A stretch of 64,000 nt of DNA. Origin: CANKHA01 sp963750965. Its GTDB lineage: Bacteria > Pseudomonadota > Alphaproteobacteria > Rhizobiales > Xanthobacteraceae. Location of the stretch: assembly GCA_963750965.1 (NCBI GenBank), contig CAVVSK010000014.1:62001-126000 (forward strand), in the 5' to 3' direction. Within the stretch, counting starts at the first letter, position 1, and every line of letters starts with the position of its first letter. Below are positions 55,212-63,798 of the stretch, piece by piece. The translations under genes and the position numbers were made by a program. The notes beneath the pieces are model-generated. The model made no database searches. It saw only the letters and a program-made list of their open reading frames with translations, and was not told where the DNA came from.

Positions 55212-55976
55212 CTAGCTCTGTGTCGCCTGCGCCGGCTCCTGCGGCCGCAGCAAAGTGACGTATTTCACCCCGGTCGCGGTGACGAAGGATGCCATATCAT
55301 CGTCAACAACCTTGCCGCGGCTGCGTGAGGCGTGACGCAGCATGAGCGCGCCGCGCCTGTCGAAGGCGATAAAGCCGGTGTGAAAGAAATCGAGCTCCGA
55401 CCGGCGCGAAACGAAGCCGATGACGTCGCCGGCTTGCAACATCTGTCGATGGGTCATGAGAGCCGGCGTGGCGACAGCGGAAATCGCATAGCGGCGCTTT
55501 CCTAACCCATCTCCGTTCAAGGTCTTCTCGACCGTCGCGACAGGCGCAATGCCAACGGGCCTGCAAATCCTGTTCTCGACAATGCGGCGGCTCCATTGCG
55601 CGAAGTCGTGGTTGCGTTCCGCCCAGCGCACTTCACCTTGCGCGTAGCGGATGCGCCGCAACAGGTCCTGGTATTGCGAATAGTCATTGACGTTTGCGGC
55701 GGCCAGCACGGCCTCGCAATAAGTGACGCAATCGAAGGCATCGTCGCGCAGAACGAATTGTTCCTTCTGGCGCGGGCCGCCAATCAGCGTATTGGCCTGG
55801 TAAGGCGTGCCGAGCAGCGCACGCGAAATAAATTCGATGCGGTCTGAAACATTCTTGTGCGCGCGCGCCTGCTTGATGAGCCGGGGGATGACGGCTTCGC
55901 GCGCATCGCTGCGCACCGAAGCGGCGAGCAGCGGCGCGCCCGCCAGCAACCGCAGAAACATCCGACGCGTGGTCAC
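55212..55976 (-). CDS. Secreted DUF1460 / amidase-like cysteine hydrolase
   Basis: 254 aa, GTG start overlapping the moaE stop (GTGA). A twin-arginine-like signal TTRRMFLRLLAGAPLLAASV is followed by the DUF1460 core: GTPYQANTLIGG, the catalytic Cys in FDCVTYCEAVLAA, and the His in FFHTGFIAFDRRGALMLRHA. The family belongs to the NlpC/P60 superfamily and probably cleaves a peptide or amide bond in the cell wall; substrate unknown. Overlap with moaE suggests one transcript despite unrelated roles. Confidence 0.85.
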   Translation of the reverse strand: MTTRRMFLRLLAGAPLLAASVRSDAREAVIPRLIKQARAHKNVSDRIEFISRALLGTPYQANTLIGGPRQKEQFVLRDDAFDCVTYCEAVLAAANVNDYSQYQDLLRRIRYAQGEVRWAERNHDFAQWSRRIVENRICRPVGIAPVATVEKTLNGDGLGKRRYAISAVATPALMTHRQMLQAGDVIGFVSRRSELDFFHTGFIAFDRRGALMLRHASRSRGKVVDDDMASFVTATGVKYVTLLRPQEPAQATQS

Positions 55977-56464
55977 TTCTTTCCCCTGCCCGCCTTCGGC
56001 CGATCCCAGCGCTGCGCAGCCGCATCGTCCTTCGCTTGCGCCTCTACCCAGGTGTTGCTGTCCGCACTTTCTATCTGCTTCCAGAAGGGCGCGCGGGTCT
56101 TCAGATAATCCATCAGGAACTCCGCGGCAGCGAAGGCGTCGGTGCGATGCGAAGAGGCGGTGACGACGAGCACGATATTCTCGCCCGGCGTGATCCGGCC
56201 ATAACGATGGATCACCGTCACGCCGAGCAGCGCCCAGCGTCGCTGCGCCTCTTCCACATGGCGCGCGATTTCCGCCTCGGCCATCTCCGCGAAATGTTCG
56301 AGGGTCAGGGCGGCAATCGGATCGCCGGCCTCGCTGCCGCGGCAGATGCCGGTGAAGGTGACGACCGCGCCGATATCGCTGCGCCCGCGCGTGAGCGCGG
56401 CTGCTTCCGCGGCTGCGTCGAAATCCTCGCGTTGCAGGCGAATGGTCAATGCTCTCTCCGTCAT
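55973..56464 (-). CDS. moaE: Molybdopterin synthase catalytic subunit MoaE
   Basis: 163 aa from the ATG at 56464. Core: IGAVVTFTGICRGSEAGDPI, LEHFAEMAEAEIARHVEEA, IHRYGRITPGENIVLVVTAS, and the active-site lysines in LMDYLKTRAPFWKQI. Transfers sulphur from MoaD to precursor Z to make molybdopterin. Its start codon lies inside a fold-back repeat (56460-56499), and the upstream ATG at 56476 is the alternative. Confidence 0.95.
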   Translation of the reverse strand: MTERALTIRLQREDFDAAAEAAALTRGRSDIGAVVTFTGICRGSEAGDPIAALTLEHFAEMAEAEIARHVEEAQRRWALLGVTVIHRYGRITPGENIVLVVTASSHRTDAFAAAEFLMDYLKTRAPFWKQIESADSNTWVEAQAKDDAAAQRWDRPKAGRGKK

Positions 56465-56499
56465 TCCGCGGCCCACGCTATCGCGTGTCCCGGAATGAC
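56460..56499. repeat. Short palindromic element over the moaE start
   Basis: GTCATTCCG (56460-56468) and CGGAATGAC (56491-56499) are exact inverted ends around GCGGCCCACGCTATCGCGTG. Because moaE starts at 56464 on the minus strand, its ribosome-binding site and start codon can be sequestered in the hairpin. Confidence 0.6.
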
Positions 56500-56509
56500 A
56501 TAGAGGATA

Positions 56510-56761
56510 TCACCCGCCGGTCATGGGCGGAAAGAACGCGATTTCCCGCGCGCCTGCGATAGCGGCTTCCGGGCGCACATGGCTGCGGTCGATCGCGGCC
56601 CGGATGATCTTTCGATTCTCGAAAGCGCGGGCATAGTCCTCCCCGCGCGCCGCCAGCCACGTCATCAAATCGCCGACGGTGGCGACGCCTTCCGGCGGAT
56701 CAAGGTCTTCCTCGGTCTTGCCGACGCGCTCGCGCACCCAGGCGAAATAACGGATCTTCAT
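56510..56761 (-). CDS. moaD: Molybdopterin synthase sulphur carrier MoaD
   Basis: 83 aa, ubiquitin-like fold: KIRYFAWVRERVGKTEEDLD, DLMTWLAARGEDYARAF, ending FFPPMTGG, the C-terminal Gly-Gly that is adenylated and thiocarboxylated. The start codon at 56761 overlaps the pgsA stop by 4 bp. The longer frame from 57319 is an artefact. Confidence 0.96.
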   Translation of the reverse strand: MKIRYFAWVRERVGKTEEDLDPPEGVATVGDLMTWLAARGEDYARAFENRKIIRAAIDRSHVRPEAAIAGAREIAFFPPMTGG

Positions 56762-57426
56762 GTCATATGCTTCAGGCCGGCGCGGAAATAATCCCAGCCG
56801 GTATAGAGCGTAAGCAAGGCGGAGAGCCAGAGCAGCACGATCCCGACAAACGTCACCAGCCCGAGCATCTGGGTACCAACAACGACGCCGGTCGTCAAAA
56901 ACGTGGGGATGGTAACGGTGAGACCCGGTATCACCGCGTCGCCCGCTTCCCCAGCGATCAGAAATCCGACTGCGACCAGTTGTACCGTCGTCTTCCATTT
57001 CGCGAGCCGCGTCACCTGTACCCTGACATTTAATTCGGCAAGATATTCGCGGAGTCCCGATACCAGAACCTCGCGGCAGAGGATGACGATGGCCGCCCAA
57101 AGTGACCAGCCTTTGATGGTATCGGTCGCCGCCAGCATCAACAGGCAAGATGCCACCAGCAGCTTGTCGGCGATGGGATCGAGCATGCGGCCCAGGCTCG
57201 ACTGCTGCTCCCACGCGCGCGCGATAAAGCCATCGAGGGCGTCCGTGGCGGCCGCAATTAGAAAGACCGCCAGAGAAACCCAGCGTAGCCAAAGCGGCCC
57301 CTGCAGTACTTCCTGGCAAAACAACGCGCCGACCACCGCCGGGATCGCCGCGATGCGCGCATAAGTGAGCAAATTGGGCAGCGCCAGCGAGCGCGACGGC
57401 AGGGAGGTGGTGGAGAGAGGTTTCAT
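56758..57426 (-). CDS. pgsA: CDP-diacylglycerol-glycerol-3-phosphate 3-phosphatidyltransferase
   Basis: 222 aa from 57426. Contains the CDP-alcohol phosphatidyltransferase motif DALDGFIARAWEQQSSLGRM followed by LDPIADK (D-G-x2-A-R...G-x3-D-x3-D), with six hydrophobic segments. Makes phosphatidylglycerophosphate, precursor of phosphatidylglycerol and cardiolipin. In Alphaproteobacteria it commonly sits between uvrC and moaD as here. Confidence 0.95.
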   Translation of the reverse strand: MKPLSTTSLPSRSLALPNLLTYARIAAIPAVVGALFCQEVLQGPLWLRWVSLAVFLIAAATDALDGFIARAWEQQSSLGRMLDPIADKLLVASCLLMLAATDTIKGWSLWAAIVILCREVLVSGLREYLAELNVRVQVTRLAKWKTTVQLVAVGFLIAGEAGDAVIPGLTVTIPTFLTTGVVVGTQMLGLVTFVGIVLLWLSALLTLYTGWDYFRAGLKHMT

Positions 57427-57514
57427 GCGCCGACCAAATACCTCGGCGCCGCGGGCGTCAACAGGACGATCGTATGGCCTGTGCAGAGCAGGCATTCAAT
57501 TTTGTGCGAAAGCA

Positions 57515-59607
57515 TCAGGCAGGCGTGCCGTGGAAAAAATCATAAATTTTTCGCGCAGTTTCCGCGTTAATGCCGGGCACTTGTGACAGATCGGCGACGG
57601 TCGCGCGCTCGATCGCCTTCAACGTGCCGAAATGCCGCAGCAACGCGCGTTTGCGCGTGGGCCCGATGCCGGCGATTTCCTGCAAGCCGGCTTCGCGGAT
57701 ATCGCGCTTGCGCCGCTGGCGGTGCGAGCCCACGGCAAAGCGGTGCGCTTCATCGCGCAGCCGCTGCACGAAATAAAGCAGCGGGTCGCGCGGGCGCAGC
57801 TTCAGCGGCGGCCGGTCGGGCATGAAGAATGTTTCCTCACCGGCGTCGCGATCCACGCCTTTGGCAATACCGACCAGCGGCACGTCGGTCACGCCAAGCT
57901 CCGCCAGCGTCGCGCACGCGGCATTGAGCTGACCGAGCCCCCCATCGATCAGAACCAGATCGGGCCAGGGCGACGCGTCTTGCAGATGGAAAGCTATCCG
58001 CATCCAGCAGCGTCAGCGAGGGCGGGATGTCGAGCGCGGGAATCAATTCGGCGCCGGCCGCGGCGCTTTCTTCCGCCGGCGTGAGCGTCTGCCGCCGGCG
58101 CCGCGGTGCGCGGCAATTCCGTCAGCAGCCGCTTGAATCGCCGCCGCAGAACTTCCCGCATCATGCCGTAGTCGTCGCCGGGCGCGAGCTCGGAGGAGCG
58201 GATGTTGAACTTGCGATACTGGCCTTTGACGAAGCCCTCCGGTCCGGCGACGATCATGGCGCCGACCGGGTTTGATCCCTGGATGTGGCTGTTGTCGTAA
58301 ACCTCTATGCGCCGCGGCAGGCGCTTGAGGCCGAAGGTCTCCGCCAGCGCCCGCAACTGCTTGCTCTGCGCGGAGGTGTCGGCAAGCTTTCGACTGAGCG
58401 CCTCGCGCGCATTGGTCGATGCATGCGCGACCAGCTCTTTTTTCTCGCCGCGCTTGGGCAGGCTGATTTCCACTTTGTATCCGCTCTTGGTCGAGAGCGC
58501 TTCGGCAAGCAGGTCGCGGTCTTCGATGTCGTGCGAAACCAGAATGAGGCGAGGCACCGGCTTGTCGTCATAGAATTGCGCCAGGAAGGCGCCGAGCACT
58601 TCCGATGCCGGCAGCGAGCGGTCGGCTTTGGGAAAATAGGCCCGGTTGCCCCAGTTCTGCCCGGTGCGGAAAAAGAACACCTCGACGCAATTGAAGCCGC
58701 CGCCCTGGTGCAAGGCAAAGACATCGGCCTCTTCGATCGTCCGCGGATTGATGCCCTGCTGGGACTGCACCGCGGAGAGCGCCGCCAGGCGGTCGCGGTA
58801 AACCGCGGCACGCTCGTAATCCATTGCCGCCGAAGCCTGTTCCATTTCCGCGGCCAGCTCTTCCTTCACCGCACAACTCTTGCCGGAGAGGAAGGCATCG
58901 GCCTCGCGCACCAATTCCGCGTAGTCAGGGAAAGCGATTTCCTGCGTGCAGGGGGCCGAGCAGCGCTTGATCTGGTGCAGCAGGCAAGGGCGCGTGCGGC
59001 TTTCAAAGAAGGCATCGGTGCAGGAACGTAGAAGGAAGGCGCGCTGCAACGCCGTGATCGTGCGGTTGACCGCCCAGACCGAGGCGAAAGGGCCGTAATA
59101 TTTGCCCGCCCGGTTGCGCGCGCCGCGATGCTTGAGGATCTGCGGCGCCCAGTGGTCGCCGGTGATCAGGATGTAAGGAAACGACTTGTCGTCGCGCAGC
59201 AGCACGTTGAAGCGCGGGCGCAGCCGCTTGATGAGATTGGCCTCAAGCAGCAGCGCCTCGGTTTCGCTGCGGGTGGAAACAAATTCCAGCGCGTGGGTGG
59301 CGGCAATCATCCGCTCGATCCGGCTGTCATGACCGGTCGGCCGCGTATAGGCGACCACGCGCTTCTTGATGTTGTTGGCCTTGCCGACATAGAGCACCTC
59401 GCCGGCCGCATCGATCATGCGATAGACACCGGGCGAGGCCGGCGCATGCTTGGCATGGCGCAGGATGGCGGCGCGGCCCGCAGCGAGCGGGCCGGCGGGG
59501 GTCTCCAGATCGATGACGCTGCTTTCCTCGACCTCCGGCAGGCTCAATTCCTCGTCCTCCTCGACGATATCGGCCGTGGGGTCGATGTCTTTCTTGCTGC
59601 CGTTCAT
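57515..59607 (-). pseudogene. uvrC: Excinuclease ABC subunit UvrC, interrupted by indels
   Basis: N-terminal GIY-YIG nuclease (SPGVYRMIDAAGEVLYVGKA), the Cys cluster CLLHQIKRCSAPC, UVR motif (ASAAMDYERAAVYRDRL), and a C-terminal RNase-H-like nuclease plus helix-hairpin-helix (LQEIAGIGPTRKRALLRHFG). The main frame runs 59607 to 57994 and the rest is in another frame to 57515. Between 58120 and 57990 the coherent reading switches twice: after ADAHAG to AEESAAAGAELIPALDIPPS and then to FHLQDASPWPDLVLIDGGLG. Two indels would restore about 690 aa. Since uvrC is strongly conserved, sequencing error is likely. Confidence 0.93.
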
Positions 59608-59659
59608 GCCGGAAAGGTAAGGGCTCTCACCGCTGCGGGCCAGAGCAACAGCGCTGGCG

Positions 59660-60439
59660 CTATTCCTCGATGCCCGCGACGTCGGGCGTCTGCCACGCCA
59701 GATGCTGGCCGCCATCCACGGCGATAATCTGGCCGGTGACTGAATCCGCAGCGGCCAGGAACAGCACCGCTTGCGCCACTTCTTCCGGCGTCGTTGCATG
59801 GCCGAGCGGAAGCCTCGCGGCCTGGCGGGCAAATTCCTCCGGCGATTGCCGGCGGCTCGGCAAAGTCGGTCCCGGCGCCACGGCATTGACCCGAATCCGC
59901 GGCGCCAGCCCCTGGGCCAGCATGGTGGTGGCGGCATAAAGGCCGTTCTTGCTCAGCGCATAAGACAGGAACAGCGGCGTTGGCTTGAGCACCCGCTGGT
60001 CCAGCATATTGACGATTGAGACGTCGGCATCGTCGGGCGCTTGCGCGGCAAAAGCCTGCGCGAGAAACAAGGGGGCGCGCACATGGATCGCCATATGACG
60101 ATCAAACAATTCGCGGCCGAGCGTAGCGATGTCGTCGGCTTCGAACATGCTGGCATTGTTGACCAGCAATGTCAGCGGTCCGACGGCGGCGACGGCGGAA
60201 GGCACCAGCTTGAGGACTTGCATATGCTCGCTGAGATCGGCCTGCACCGCCTGCGCGCGCCCGCCTTGGCTTCGTATCTCCGCGCAGACCGCGTCCGCTT
60301 CCGCACGCGAGGAATTGGCGTGGACGGCGACCGCGTAGCCGGCATCCACCAGTGCGCGCGTGATGGCGAGACCGACGCGTTTGGCGCCGCCGGTCACCAA
60401 GGCAGCGCGCGGCGTGGCGTTACGGTCGGGCATGGTCAT
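59660..60439 (-). CDS. SDR-family oxidoreductase, pteridine-reductase-like
   Basis: About 259 aa. Cofactor motif ALVTGGAKRVGLAITRALVD has the TGGxxRxG form found in pteridine reductases and FolM rather than the common TGxxxGxG. NNASMFEADD, the catalytic Tyr-Lys in LSYALSKNGLYAATTMLA and ADSVTGQIIAVDGGQHL complete the fold. It may reduce dihydropterins, but other carbonyl substrates are possible. The start is uncertain between 60439 and 60433. Adjacent to uvrC on the same strand. Confidence 0.88.
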   Translation of the reverse strand: MTMPDRNATPRAALVTGGAKRVGLAITRALVDAGYAVAVHANSSRAEADAVCAEIRSQGGRAQAVQADLSEHMQVLKLVPSAVAAVGPLTLLVNNASMFEADDIATLGRELFDRHMAIHVRAPLFLAQAFAAQAPDDADVSIVNMLDQRVLKPTPLFLSYALSKNGLYAATTMLAQGLAPRIRVNAVAPGPTLPSRRQSPEEFARQAARLPLGHATTPEEVAQAVLFLAAADSVTGQIIAVDGGQHLAWQTPDVAGIEE

Positions 60440-60670
60440 GCGTCGGCAGCTGAATTGCGTTCGCCGGCAATGTAGCCAGCACGGGGGCGGACGCAATCAT
60501 AGTAAATGCACCGCTGACCGAAAGCCCGGAAAAGATACGCTTCCTTAGGGATGAAAAACTCGCCGTTTCCCGCATTTAGAAACGCTTAACCTGAAGATCC
60601 CGATAACAGCCCACGTACAATTTGAGTTTTGCAGCTCCGGTGTTCCGCGGGGCAGCGCGTGGAGGTAACG

Positions 60671-61288
60671 ATGAGCAAAAAAGCGATCGCACTGGCGGGC
60701 CTCGCTCTGTTGGGAACGATCGGCGCAGCGCGCGCCGCCGATGTTATTCCCGGCATATCCCGTCCCTATGCGGCCCCCGCACCGGCCTATGCCGCCTATA
60801 ACTGGATGGGCTTCTATATCGGCGGCAATCTCGGTTACCAGTGGGGCGATATCGCTCCCGCCGACCCCAGCGGCGGCGCCTTCGGCCTGCAGGCGGGATA
60901 CAACTGGCAATATGGCCAGCTGGTGATCGGCGCTGAAACCGATGTCCAGTGGTCCAATGCCGAGGACACGGTGGCGCCGGTGAAATTCGCCAATACGTGG
61001 TTCGGCACGTTACGCGGCCGCGTTGGCTACGCCATGAACAATGTGCTCGCCTATGGCACCGGCGGCTTTGCCTATGGCGGCGTCGAGCTGAGCTCCGATG
61101 GCGTGTCGCAGAGCCAGACGCATTATGGCTGGACGCTGGGGGTTGGCGCGGAAGTCGGCCTCACCCCGAATTGGACGGCGAAGGTTGAATATCTCTACTT
61201 CGACCTGACAAACCGAACCTATTTCACCGGGACCTCGCATGGCCTGGAATCCAGCCTCCTGCGCGCCGGCGTGAACTACAAATTCTGA
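60671..61288 (+). CDS. Omp31-like outer membrane beta-barrel protein
   Basis: 205 aa; GTGGAGGTAACG precedes the ATG at 60671. Signal peptide ends ...GTIGAARAAD. Typical Omp31/porin-family strands: AAYNWMGFYIGGNLGYQWGD, AFGLQAGYNWQYGQLVIGAE, WFGTLRGRVGYAMNNVLAYG and terminal SLLRAGVNYKF, the C-terminal Phe of barrel proteins. A structural surface protein or small channel. Followed by a strong terminator. Confidence 0.94.
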   Translation: MSKKAIALAGLALLGTIGAARAADVIPGISRPYAAPAPAYAAYNWMGFYIGGNLGYQWGDIAPADPSGGAFGLQAGYNWQYGQLVIGAETDVQWSNAEDTVAPVKFANTWFGTLRGRVGYAMNNVLAYGTGGFAYGGVELSSDGVSQSQTHYGWTLGVGAEVGLTPNWTAKVEYLYFDLTNRTYFTGTSHGLESSLLRAGVNYKF

Positions 61289-61308
61289 ATCTGAAGGGGC
61301 CGGGGGAG

Positions 61309-61338
61309 AAGGGCCTCGCTGCGGCGAGGCCCTTTTTC
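61309..61338 (+). terminator. Rho-independent terminator after the first porin gene
   Basis: AGGGCCTCGC / GCGAGGCCCT, a perfect 10-bp stem with a TGCG loop, followed by TTTTCTTTTC. Ends transcription of the gene at 60671-61288. Confidence 0.9.
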
Positions 61339-61710
61339 TTTTCGGAGTCGTATTCGCAGCCGAAGATATAGTATTTCTCTACCAGAGACCCAATTAAATA
61401 CGGCCACTTCCTGGCATCAATCAGTCATTTTAGTGAGTACGACTAAAAAGATAACTGTGCCTTTGCTGCACTAGACAGTCCTTGCTTTACGAATACTGTG
61501 CGCGCAATCTTCAACCTAGGTTGTTGAACTAAACGAGTTCTAACGAAACGAGTTCTGTTGGACGGACCAAGCTGTGGAGGAAAAGCCACACCCCGGTGTG
61601 CATCTCCTCCGCCGCAACTTCCCCCAGGAACTTCCCACCAAAGGCCACGTTGTGGCTGCAGAACCTGTGCCGACGCTGCTCGGTGCATGGTCACATAGAG
61701 GGAGATATAG
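61339..61710 (+). promoter_or_regulatory. Promoter and long leader of the second porin gene
   Basis: This 372-bp gap is AT-richer than its surroundings in the first half. It holds CAACCTAGGTTG, a perfect 12-bp palindrome (61512-61523), then AAACGAGTTCT twice 15 bp apart (61531-61541, 61546-61556). A leader with GTGTGGCTTTTCCTCC-type complementary stretches and AGAGGGAGATATAG follow, just before the ATG. No ORF on the plus strand. The repeated AAACGAGTTCT and palindrome are candidate operator sites. Confidence 0.5.
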
Positions 61711-62361
61711 ATGAAACGCGTACTTCTTGCAGGCGTGGCCTTGGCCGCGCTGATGGGCTCTGCATCTGCGGCCGATATTCCGCGCCGCGTGGTCGAACGC
61801 CCGGCGGCAGCGCCGGTGCCGCATGTCGTGGCTTACAACTGGACCGGTTTTTATGCCGGCCTCAATGCTGGCTGGGGCTGGGGCGCGAATGGGAACGGCG
61901 ACGGCGGCCTGGTCGGCGGCACCCTCGGCTACAACTGGCAAATGAACAATATCGTTTTCGGCGTCGAAACTGATCTCGCCTGGAGCGGCATCGATACCGA
62001 CCGCCGCTGCCGCTTCGGGGGCGGTGTGAGCTGTGAAGTCAATAATGATTGGTTTGGCACCGTGCGCGGCCGCCTCGGCGTAGCGATGGATCGCTTCATG
62101 CCCTATGTCACCGGCGGTGTTGCCTATGGCGACGTGGACGCAAGAGTGGGGCGCTTCTCCGGCAGCGATACGCGGGCCGCCTGGACGCTCGGCGGCGGCG
62201 TGGAGTTTGCGCTCGCCGCGCCATGGACCGCGAAGCTGGAATATCTCTTTGTCGATCTCGGCGATGTCGATGTCAGCTGCGGCAGCCGGTGCGGTCTCCG
62301 GAACGGCAATTTCGACTTCAACGCGCATATCGTTCGGGCTGGTGTGAACTATCGCTTCTAA
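61711..62361 (+). CDS. Omp31-like outer membrane beta-barrel protein, second copy
   Basis: 216 aa. Signal peptide KRVLLAGVALAALMGSASAA, then YNWTGFYAGLNAGWGWGANG, GGTLGYNWQMNNIVFGVETD, WFGTVRGRLGVAMDRFMPYV, and HIVRAGVNYRF at the end with terminal Phe. Two Cys pairs (RRCRFGGGVSCEVNN and VSCGSRCGLRNGNF) may form disulphides in external loops, unlike the first copy. Same family as the gene at 60671, likely an old tandem duplication. Confidence 0.94.
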   Translation: MKRVLLAGVALAALMGSASAADIPRRVVERPAAAPVPHVVAYNWTGFYAGLNAGWGWGANGNGDGGLVGGTLGYNWQMNNIVFGVETDLAWSGIDTDRRCRFGGGVSCEVNNDWFGTVRGRLGVAMDRFMPYVTGGVAYGDVDARVGRFSGSDTRAAWTLGGGVEFALAAPWTAKLEYLFVDLGDVDVSCGSRCGLRNGNFDFNAHIVRAGVNYRF

Positions 62362-62381
62362 GCCCGAAGCTTTACGCGAGC

Positions 62382-62410
62382 AAAGCCCCGGCTCGACGCC
62401 GGGGCTTTTT
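62382..62410 (+). terminator. Rho-independent terminator after the second porin gene
   Basis: AAAGCCCCGGC / GCCGGGGCTTT with a short loop, followed by TTTTGTTT. A classical terminator 20 bp past the stop codon. Confidence 0.92.
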
Positions 62411-62513
62411 TGTTTGCCTGATGAACAATACAACGGGAGGCGATCGCCCGGAAAAATTCCGCACCGCGCAGCACAGTTCAAGAAACGTGATCAAACAGAG
62501 CGGCTGGAAAATC

Positions 62514-62729
62514 TCAGCCGGTGATCACCAGGTTGACAGCTTTGGGGCCTTTGCCCTTCTTGTCGGGTTCGACTTCAAAGCTGAGCCGCTGACCTTCGTT
62601 CAGCGATTTCAACCCCGCCGTTTCCACCGCAGTGATGTGCACGAAAACGTCACGCCCGCCGTCATCGGGTTTCACGAATCCGTAGCCACGCTCACCATTG
62701 AAAAATTTCACCACACCGGTCTGCGCCAT
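62514..62729 (-). CDS. Cold-shock domain protein
   Basis: 71 aa from 62729. RNP-1 and RNP-2 motifs GERGYGFVKPDDGGRDVFVH with surface aromatics, and the OB-fold strands TGVVKFFNGE and FEVEPDKKGKGPKAVNLVI. Binds single-stranded RNA or DNA. GGAGGATTTT precedes the start; the six residues before the ATG at 62729 are not family-like. Confidence 0.95.
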   Translation of the reverse strand: MAQTGVVKFFNGERGYGFVKPDDGGRDVFVHITAVETAGLKSLNEGQRLSFEVEPDKKGKGPKAVNLVITG

Positions 62730-62933
62730 CGGGAAAAATCCTCCCACTCCCCAAAATGCATCGCCGACCGCGCCCCTGCGGTACGGCGGCTCAACCGGAC
62801 TCCTTATTCGGAGAAGCGACAGCCCCCAGGCCTCGGTTCCGCCGGCCCCCTTGATGGAGGCGGAATATCCAGCCAGCGGTATAGGGGTAAACGAACACGA
62901 GCACGCTGGAAAGAGGCGAACGGCAGGAGCCGT

Positions 62934-63782
62934 CTAAATTTCCCGGGCAAGCCAGTCCAGACGGAAGCCGCCTTGGCCCGGCGCCAGAGATCCGGCGAGC
63001 GCCGGAAGCAGCACGGCCAATTCCCCCTCGAGTGTCCAGGGCGGGTTAACGACAATCAGCCCTGCGCCGGTCAAACGGTCGCCGGCCGGCACGCGCGCGG
63101 TGGTCAATTCGGCCCGCAAAATCTTGCCAATGCGCAGCGCTGTCAGGCGCTTGGCCAAGGCCTCCGGGCCGCTGCGGTCCTTGATCGGATACCAAAGCAA
63201 ATAGATCCCGTTCGCCCATTTGCGCTGCGCGTCCTTGAAGGCCTCCGCAACCCGCGTGAACTCGTCGGGCGCCTCATAGGGCGGGTCGATCAACACCAGC
63301 CCACGGCGCTCCTTAGGCGGCAGATAGGCCGACAGCGCGGTCCAGCCGTCGATCACCAAGGCCTTGGCACGGGTGCTGGTCGCCAGGTTCTTGGCCAGTG
63401 CCGCCGCAGTGCGCGGCTCGAGCTCGCAGGCGATCAACCGGTCGCGCGGGCGCAGCCAGGCGCGCACCAGAAGCGGCGAGCCGGGATAGACCTTGATCCG
63501 TCCACCCGGGTTGAGCGCCGCCACAGCGTCGAGGTAAGGCGACAGCAGCGCGCTCACTTCGGGCGCGAGATCAGCCTTCAGCAGGCGCCCGATCCCCTCA
63601 CGCCACTCCCCGGTGCGCGCCGCCTCCGGTCCGCTGAGGTCGTAAAGGCCGGCGCCGGCATGGGTGTCGATCACCCGAAACGGCGCAGGCTTCTCGCGCA
63701 GATAGCTGACGATACGCGCCAGCGTTGCGTGCTTGACCACGTCGGCGAAATTGCCCGCATGAAATCCGTGCCGGTAGTTCAT
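62934..63782 (-). CDS. rlmJ: 23S rRNA (adenine-2030-N6)-methyltransferase RlmJ
   Basis: 282 aa from 63782. Characteristic start NYRHGFHAGNFADVVKHATL, SAM motif RVIDTHAGAGLYDLSG, and catalytic LVLIDPPYEAPDEFTRV (DPPY). It methylates A2030 of 23S rRNA in E. coli. Alone on this strand between the cold-shock gene and an RNase T2 gene. Confidence 0.94.
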   Translation of the reverse strand: MNYRHGFHAGNFADVVKHATLARIVSYLREKPAPFRVIDTHAGAGLYDLSGPEAARTGEWREGIGRLLKADLAPEVSALLSPYLDAVAALNPGGRIKVYPGSPLLVRAWLRPRDRLIACELEPRTAAALAKNLATSTRAKALVIDGWTALSAYLPPKERRGLVLIDPPYEAPDEFTRVAEAFKDAQRKWANGIYLLWYPIKDRSGPEALAKRLTALRIGKILRAELTTARVPAGDRLTGAGLIVVNPPWTLEGELAVLLPALAGSLAPGQGGFRLDWLAREI

Positions 63783-63798
63783 GCCTTGCGATAGCGTA

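Noticed and set aside
62049..63794. 581-aa plus-strand frame
   Set aside because: Starts inside the second porin gene out of frame and runs antisense through the cold-shock and rlmJ genes.
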